NCBI RefSeq assembly: GCF_013364235.1
Contig: NZ_CP054919.1
Coordinates: 965,489 to 1,029,488, forward strand
DNA length: 64,000 nucleotides
DNA from: Kitasatospora sp. NA04385
GTDB lineage: Bacteria; Actinomycetota; Actinomycetes; Streptomycetales; Streptomycetaceae
Reading direction: 5' to 3'
Part shown: piece by piece, positions 59,370 through 64,000 of the stretch
How positions within the stretch are numbered: position 1 is the stretch's first letter
Layout of the letters: each line of letters starts with the position of its first letter
Translations under genes and position numbers: made by a program
Notes under the pieces: model-generated
Database searches by the model: none
What the model was told of the DNA's origin: nothing
What the model saw: the letters and a program-made list of their open reading frames with translations, nothing else

Positions 59370-60179
59370 GTGACCGCGCCTTCGAACCCGCACCTCGCCC
59401 AGCTCCTCGACCGCTTCGGCGGCCAGGAGCCCGACCCGATGGACCTGTTCGTCGCGCTGTTCGACGGCGGCCTGTTCGTGCCGCTCTCCGCCCCCGGGGT
59501 GGTGATCACCGGCCGCGACCCGGAGGGCGGACGGGTGGTGCTCGGCTTCGCCGACCCGCTGCCCGGCCGGGACGTGCCGGGGGCCGTCGGCGTCGCGCAC
59601 CACGACGCGGCGCAGCTGACGGCCCTGCTGGAGGGCACCGGGGCCGTATGGCTGGTGCTCCGCTCCCGGCAGGGCGAGTGGAAGCTGCCCCGGGCGCTGC
59701 TGGACGCCTGGGCCCGCGACTTCCCCGGCGAGCGCCTGCTGCTCGAACCGCCGACCGGGCCGGACGCCCGGGCCCTGCGCGAGGCGCTGGCCCGGCGGAT
59801 GGGCGGCTTCCCGGCGGTCCGCACCGCCTGGCTGTCCCGGGCCCGCTGGCCCGACTCCCCCGACCCCCAACTGCTGCTGCACGTCGCCGTGGACGAGGAC
59901 CCGCCCGGCCCCGTCGCGAACCACCTGCTGCAGGCGCTGCTGCGCGAGGAACCCCTGCGCCACCTGGCCTACCCCCGGGTCGCCGTGGTCCCGCTGCACC
60001 CCGTCGCGCACGCGGACACCATCGCCGACCTGGAGCGCCGCAACCTGCCCCCGGTCCGCCACGCCCCCCGGCCCGCCCCCGCCGAGCCCGCGCCCGAGCC
60101 CACCGCCCCGCAGCCGAAGCGCCGCTGGTTCCGCCGTTCTCGACCCGCCGCCGACCACCTGCACCGGGAGCCGAGTTGA
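59370..60179 (+). CDS. SseB-like protein
   Basis: A 269-residue cytoplasmic protein. The N-terminal part (LFVALFDGGLFVPLSAPGVV, then GRVVLGFADP) follows the SseB domain pattern. An Ala/Pro-rich segment and a strongly basic tail (KRRWFRRSR) close it. SseB-type proteins are of unclear function and are often linked to secretion genes in actinomycetes. GTG 59370 lies 9 bases after TACGCT, a leaderless -10. The last four bases TTGA are shared with the start of the next gene. Confidence 0.7.
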   Translation: MTAPSNPHLAQLLDRFGGQEPDPMDLFVALFDGGLFVPLSAPGVVITGRDPEGGRVVLGFADPLPGRDVPGAVGVAHHDAAQLTALLEGTGAVWLVLRSRQGEWKLPRALLDAWARDFPGERLLLEPPTGPDARALREALARRMGGFPAVRTAWLSRARWPDSPDPQLLLHVAVDEDPPGPVANHLLQALLREEPLRHLAYPRVAVVPLHPVAHADTIADLERRNLPPVRHAPRPAPAEPAPEPTAPQPKRRWFRRSRPAADHLHREPS

Positions 60180-60889
60180 GCGACCCCGACACCGAACTGG
60201 CCGCCCGCCTGGACGCGTTCGGCGCCCTGCTGGCCGCGGCCGGGCGGCGCGCACCCGATCAGGACGGCTACGAGTCGATCGAGAGCACCCGCCTGTCGCT
60301 CGGCACGGCACTGACCGCCGACCCGGCCGCGACCCGGCGGCTGGCCGGGCGGCTGGCCGGGCGGATCTTCCGGCTGCTCACCCTGGAGCCCTCCACGACC
60401 TCCCAGCTGACCGACCCGCTCATCGGCGCGATCGGCCACCGGGCCACCCTGGCGGTTCTCGTCCCCCTGCTGGAGCAGGGCGGTTGGCGGCAGCGGGGCA
60501 ACGCCGCCACGGCCGCCTACCACCTGCGCTTCCACCGCGACCCGGCACCGCTCGCCGCGCTGCGCGCGCAGGACCGGGGCGGCCCGGTCGACGACGGCCG
60601 ACTCCGGGAGCGCTACCGGGAGACACTGCGGCGCAGCCTGCTCCCCGCCGAGCCGTACGCCGACCTGTGGCCGCGGTTCTGGCTGGCCGCCGCCGCCTGC
60701 TTCACCGCCTGCCCGGACCGGGAGGTCCGCGACGGCCTCGCCCTCGCCTTCCCGCTGGCACACCCCGACCACCTGCCGGCCGCCGCCCCGCTGCTCGCCG
60801 AGGCCCGCCGGATCGCCGAGCACCACCCCGAACTCGGCGGCCACCGCCGCCTGTTGGCGGACTCGACGGGCTACGGCGCCGCGCTCTAG
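60176..60889 (+). CDS. Hypothetical protein, coupled to the SseB-like gene
   Basis: A 237-residue helical protein starting at TTG 60176, which overlaps the TGA of the upstream gene (TTGA). GGGAGCCGAG in front acts as ribosome site. The text (ATRRLAGRLAGRIFRLLTLEPS, GNAATAAYHLRFHRDPAPLAALRAQD) suggests HEAT-like or alpha-solenoid repeats. No family was recognised. Coupled translation implies that it works with the SseB-like protein. It is convergent with the ARMT1-type gene, 18 bp away. Confidence 0.7.
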   Translation: MSDPDTELAARLDAFGALLAAAGRRAPDQDGYESIESTRLSLGTALTADPAATRRLAGRLAGRIFRLLTLEPSTTSQLTDPLIGAIGHRATLAVLVPLLEQGGWRQRGNAATAAYHLRFHRDPAPLAALRAQDRGGPVDDGRLRERYRETLRRSLLPAEPYADLWPRFWLAAAACFTACPDREVRDGLALAFPLAHPDHLPAAAPLLAEARRIAEHHPELGGHRRLLADSTGYGAAL

Positions 60890-60907
60890 CCGCGCTCCAG
60901 CCGCGCG

Positions 60908-62083
60908 CTAGGCACGCTCCGGCCGCGGTGCCGGGCGCTGGGCGCGGACCTGGATCAGGGCGTGTCGGCCGCTGGTGCGCCAGGGGGTGCCGGTGGCGTC
61001 GAGGCGGGTCACGGTGTCCGGGGCGAGGCCGACGGCGACGTCGGACTTCAGGGTGCGCAGGGCGGCGACGGGGGTGGGGAAGGACGCGGTGAGCGCGGCG
61101 AAGGGGGTGGTCGGGGGCCAGTGCCGGTCGCCGACCAGGCGGCGGTAGTTGAGGTCGCCCTTGAGGACGGTCAGGGTGGCCCCGGCCAGGTCCGCGCGCA
61201 GGTCGGCGGGCATCGCGTCGTACGGCAGCGGGGCGCAGAAGAACGGGTGGGTGCGCACGGCCAGGGTGCCGTCGCCCATCGCCCGCCAGAGCCGTTCGCC
61301 GACCGCGGCGGCGGCCCGGCCGGGGGCGGTGCGCAGGCGGGTGAGCGCGGCGAGGGTGTCGGCGGTGGTGGCGTCCGAGACGAAGTACGGGTGCGGTTTG
61401 ACGTACAGCACGGCCTGCCCGGCCAGGCCGGAGGTCAGCAGGTGGTCGATCAGCACCAGGTCGGGCAGCAGTTCGCGGCCCGCGTTGTCCGCGATCAGGC
61501 CGACCCGGCCGCCCCGGCCCCGTTCGAGCGCGGCCCACAGCCGGGCGCTGTCGTCGGCGACCAGACCGGGCGCGCCGCCGTCCTCCTGCGCGGTGAGCCG
61601 GAAGCTCAGGTCGGCCCGGTTGCCCCACAGCGCGGCGGCCAGCAGCGCGTCCGGGTCCGGCCCGGCGTCCAGTGCGGCCAGTTCGCCGTCGACGGCCGCC
61701 CCGGCCAGCTCGGCGGCCTTGAACGGCGCGAACGGGTCGACGCCCCGCCAGGCGCCGCCGGGCCGGAAGTACCCGGTGGCCTCCAGCAGCAGCCGGTAGA
61801 ACCGGCTCTCCGCCCACAGGAACGGCGCCTCGTCCCAACGCCGCCCCCACAGCCCCGCGCCCCACTCCCGCCACCGCTCCCCGTCCGGGCCGTCCGCGTC
61901 CGGCGGCTCCAGCACCCCGCCGCCGGTGCTGCCCGCGAGCAGCTCGCCGAGCGCCACCCGCTGCTCCGGGCCGTACGGCAGCGCGTCCAGCACCTGCCCG
62001 ATCAGCACGGGGTGGCGCTCGTGGAAGACGGCCCGGGCGAAGGAGCCCGGGGTGTCGATGCGGATCTCGGGGGCGTGCGGCAC
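60908..62083 (-). CDS. Damage-control phosphatase ARMT1/DUF89 family protein
   Basis: A 391-residue DUF89 protein. The metal-site motif D-N is in VGLIADNAGRELLPDLVLIDHLL, followed by VLYVKPHPYFVSDAT. The phosphate-binding Lys/Asp/Asn segment is in LTVLKGDLNYRRLVGD. Family enzymes hydrolyse damaged or overflow sugar phosphates with a divalent metal. A distinct N-terminal helical part (RAVFHERHPVLIGQVLDALP) matches actinobacterial relatives. GTG 62083 is taken as start. It lies downstream of, and in line with, the MarR gene, 90 bp away; no functional link is evident. Confidence 0.85.
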   Translation of the reverse strand: MPHAPEIRIDTPGSFARAVFHERHPVLIGQVLDALPYGPEQRVALGELLAGSTGGGVLEPPDADGPDGERWREWGAGLWGRRWDEAPFLWAESRFYRLLLEATGYFRPGGAWRGVDPFAPFKAAELAGAAVDGELAALDAGPDPDALLAAALWGNRADLSFRLTAQEDGGAPGLVADDSARLWAALERGRGGRVGLIADNAGRELLPDLVLIDHLLTSGLAGQAVLYVKPHPYFVSDATTADTLAALTRLRTAPGRAAAAVGERLWRAMGDGTLAVRTHPFFCAPLPYDAMPADLRADLAGATLTVLKGDLNYRRLVGDRHWPPTTPFAALTASFPTPVAALRTLKSDVAVGLAPDTVTRLDATGTPWRTSGRHALIQVRAQRPAPRPERA

Positions 62084-62173
62084 GGGTGTCGGCTCGGCTC
62101 TCTGCTCGACGGGTCGGACGGGTCGGGCGGGTCGGACGGGCGCAAGCGGGTGCGCGCTCCACGGCCTCCGCGG

Positions 62174-62695
62174 TCAGTGCGCCCGGCGCGGCCGGTCCCC
62201 GCCGGGGTCCGGGGTGCGCGGTGCGGCGGGGCCCGGTTCGGCGAGGTGGGCGTCCATGGTGGCGTTCAGCTCGGTGACGAACTGCTCGAACCGTTCGAGG
62301 AGTTGCGGCGGGTAGGGGGACATCGCGGCGTCGAGGCGGCGGGCGAGCGGGCCGAAGAACTCGTCCGCCCGCTCCTGGATGTGCGGGCCGCCGCGCAGGG
62401 TGACCACGCGCCGGTCGGAGTGCTCGCGGGTGCGGGTGATGTGCCCGGCCGCCTCCAGGCGGTTCAGGAGCGCGGTGGTGGCCCCCGTGGACAGCGAGAT
62501 GCGCTCGCTCAGCCGGGCCGGCGACAGCGGGGCCCCCCGCTCTTCGGCGGCGGCGATCTCCAGCACCGCGGTCGCGTCGGTGGAGTGCAGGCCCAGCCAG
62601 GCGGCGAAGCGCCGACTGAGCTCGGCGTAGTGGCCGCCGTAGGTCCGCAGCCCTTCCATCAGCCGCTCGCGCCGCGCCGCGACACCGTCGTCCAT
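62174..62695 (-). CDS. MarR family transcriptional regulator
   Basis: A 173-residue winged-helix regulator. The recognition helix region is RLSERISLSTGATTALLNRLEAAGHITR, and the wing carries the family's D-R-R in HSDRRVVTL. N- and C-terminal helices form the dimer interface; the tail is Pro/Arg-rich. ATG 62695 has GGAGGAAGCG in front. It is divergent from a DHA2 exporter. CTTCA-x-CATGGA direct repeats between the two starts are the likely binding sites, so relief of repression by a drug is expected. Confidence 0.92.
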   Translation of the reverse strand: MDDGVAARRERLMEGLRTYGGHYAELSRRFAAWLGLHSTDATAVLEIAAAEERGAPLSPARLSERISLSTGATTALLNRLEAAGHITRTREHSDRRVVTLRGGPHIQERADEFFGPLARRLDAAMSPYPPQLLERFEQFVTELNATMDAHLAEPGPAAPRTPDPGGDRPRRAH

Positions 62696-62758
62696 CGCTT
62701 CCTCCACCGGGCCCGCCACCTCGTCTCCCCTGCCGGGCGTCCGTGTCGGCGGCCCGCT

Positions 62759-62818
62759 TTGACAACTTACCCCCACCAATTTACCTTCATCATGGAATTA
62801 CTTCACCATGGAGGAATC
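62759..62818 (+). promoter_or_regulatory. Promoter and MarR sites before the DHA2 exporter
   Basis: TTGACA (62759-62764), a 17-bp spacer and TACCTT (62782-62787) is a near-consensus promoter. It overlaps and is followed by two direct copies of a CTTCA(T/C)CATGGA element (62785-62797 and 62801-62813), placed to block initiation. Confidence 0.75.
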
Positions 62819-62822
62819 TGGT

Positions 62823-64000
62823 ATGCACGCCCCGTCCCCCACCCCAGACGAGACGACCGAGCCCTACCGGTGGCGGTGGCTGATCCTGGTGGCCATGATC
62901 GTCGCCGAGGTCATGGACCTCCTGGACGCCTCGATCGTCAACGTCGCCGGACCGGACCTGGAACGGTCGCTCGGCGCCGGTTCCGTCGGACTGCAGTGGG
63001 TGATCGGCGGCTACGCCCTCACCCTGGGCGCCGGACTCGTGCTCGGCGGGCGGCTCGGCGACCGCCACGGCCGGCGCACGGTGTTCCTGATCGGCCTGGC
63101 CGCCTTCACCACCGCCTCGCTGCTGTGCGCACTCGCGCCGAACACCGGGACGCTGATCGCCTTCCGCCTGTTGCAGGGCGCCGCCGGAGCGATGCTCCTG
63201 CCCCAGGGCCTCGGGCTGCTGCGGGAGAACTTCTCCGGCCCCGAACTCACCAAGGTCTTCGCGGTCTTCGGCCCCGTCCTCGGCCTGGGCGGCATCATCG
63301 GCCCGGTCCTGGGCGGCTTCCTCATCGAGGGCGACTTCTTCGGCCTGGGCTGGCGCTCGGTCTTCCTGGTCAATCTGCCCGTCGGCCTCGCCGCACTGGT
63401 CGTCGCCGCGAAGTTCGTGCCCGAGAAGGCGGGCGACCGCACGGTCCGGGTCGACCTGACCGGCGCGGCCCTGGTCGTGGCGTCCTGCGCCCTGCTGGTG
63501 CTGCCGCTCAACCAGGGGCAGGAGAACGGCTGGCCGCTGTGGACGTGGCTGTGCATGGCCGGCTCGGCGGTCGGTTTCGCCCTCTTCGCCCTCCAGCAGC
63601 GCCGCGCGGCTGCCGCGGGCCGCGAGCCGCTGGTGGCCCCGGGCCTGCTGCGCAAGCCCGCCTTCACCGTCGGCCTCGGCGGCATCGCCCTGTTCTTCGG
63701 CGGGCTCGTCGGCACCCAACTGGTGCTGACCCTGTTCCTCCAGATCGGCCGGCACTTCACCGCCGGTGAGGCGGGGCTGGGCAACCTGCCCCTCGCGGTG
63801 GGAACCGCGATCGGCGGTGCGGTCAGCGGCGCGTTCCTCGCCGACCGGATCGGCCGCAAGGTGCTGCAGATCGGGCCGCTCGTCCAACTGACCGGCGCGG
63901 CCGTGCTGTGGTGGGAGCTCGACGGCCTCGACGCTGCCTCCTTCTCGATCTGGGACATCGCCCCCGGCCTGGCGGTGGCGGGCGTCGGCGCCGGCCTGGT
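62823..64000 (+). CDS. DHA2 family MFS drug exporter (partial, runs off the window)
   Basis: At least 392 residues of a 14-helix major-facilitator transporter; the 3' end lies outside. TM1 carries the DHA2 motif D1 (VAEVMDLLDASIVNVAGPDL), TM2-3 the motif A (GGRLGDRHGRRTVF), and TM5 the antiporter motif C-like GPVLGLGGIIGPVLGGFL. It exports drugs or dyes in exchange for protons. ATG 62823 follows GGAGGAATCTGGT. The frame is open to the last base. The divergent MarR gene and the operator-like repeats predict drug-inducible expression. Confidence 0.92.
   Translation, partial: MHAPSPTPDETTEPYRWRWLILVAMIVAEVMDLLDASIVNVAGPDLERSLGAGSVGLQWVIGGYALTLGAGLVLGGRLGDRHGRRTVFLIGLAAFTTASLLCALAPNTGTLIAFRLLQGAAGAMLLPQGLGLLRENFSGPELTKVFAVFGPVLGLGGIIGPVLGGFLIEGDFFGLGWRSVFLVNLPVGLAALVVAAKFVPEKAGDRTVRVDLTGAALVVASCALLVLPLNQGQENGWPLWTWLCMAGSAVGFALFALQQRRAAAAGREPLVAPGLLRKPAFTVGLGGIALFFGGLVGTQLVLTLFLQIGRHFTAGEAGLGNLPLAVGTAIGGAVSGAFLADRIGRKVLQIGPLVQLTGAAVLWWELDGLDAASFSIWDIAPGLAVAGVGAGL

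Overview
The window is chromosomal DNA of a high-GC actinomycete, most probably Streptomyces or Kitasatospora. The grounds are very high G+C, coding frames with almost only G or C in third position, frequent GTG/TTG starts, leaderless-looking promoters (a -10 box about 7-12 bases before the start codon), many LacI/ROK/TetR/MarR regulators, and a large secreted glycan-degrading repertoire. Species cannot be fixed from sequence alone. No tRNA, rRNA, CRISPR array, insertion sequence or phage block was seen, and no biosynthetic megasynthase.

Layout. 0.1-1.2 kb: two DUF1508-like genes sharing a GTGA stop/start. 1.4-9.4 kb: a pentose/xylan-flavoured block with a short-chain dehydrogenase, a LacI regulator, a CE4 polysaccharide deacetylase with a CGAAACTTTCG box in its leader, a ROK regulator, xylB and, divergently, xylA. 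9.6-18 kb: mostly regulator/enzyme pairs with clear palindromic operators (flavin monooxygenase/TetR, alpha/beta hydrolase/TetR), plus a class V aminotransferase, a Nudix hydrolase and a dual-specificity phosphatase. Between the phosphatase and an AICAR-transformylase-only PurH-like gene lies a 14-bp tandem array of 28 units in perfect register. 18-23 kb: MMPL transporter, SnoaL-like protein, amidase.

23-43 kb is the most interesting part, glycan sensing and beta-1,3-glucan breakdown. An ECF-like sigma factor is fused through a zinc-binding motif and one membrane helix to an extracellular glycoside-hydrolase domain. Upstream of it, on the other strand, is a structured intergenic element with a 22-codon ORF and three strong hairpins. 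Then come a secreted GH55 exo-beta-1,3-glucanase, a KhtTU-type K+/H+ antiporter pair with a 47-codon ORF between its genes, various enzymes, and a GH64-GH3 operon. The GH55 and GH64-GH3 promoters share the same design (TTGAC[A/G], 18-bp spacer, [C/G]ACACT) and perfect GGAGAGCGCTCTCC-type palindromes. Together GH55, GH64 and GH3 carry seven closely related discoidin-type carbohydrate-binding domains, so they look like one regulon that cuts beta-1,3-glucan outside the cell.

43-64 kb: a degenerate tyrosine-recombinase-like gene, flavodoxin-fold oxidoreductase, glutathione peroxidase, isochorismatase-fold hydrolase, a large secreted beta-helix protein (probable GH87), acetyltransferases, an AlkZ/YcaQ-family protein, metallophosphoesterase, GH25 lysozyme, methyltransferase, a Ser/Thr kinase fused to a major-facilitator transporter domain, an SseB-like pair with a TTGA overlap, an ARMT1/DUF89 protein, and a MarR regulator divergent from a DHA2 drug exporter that runs off the right edge.
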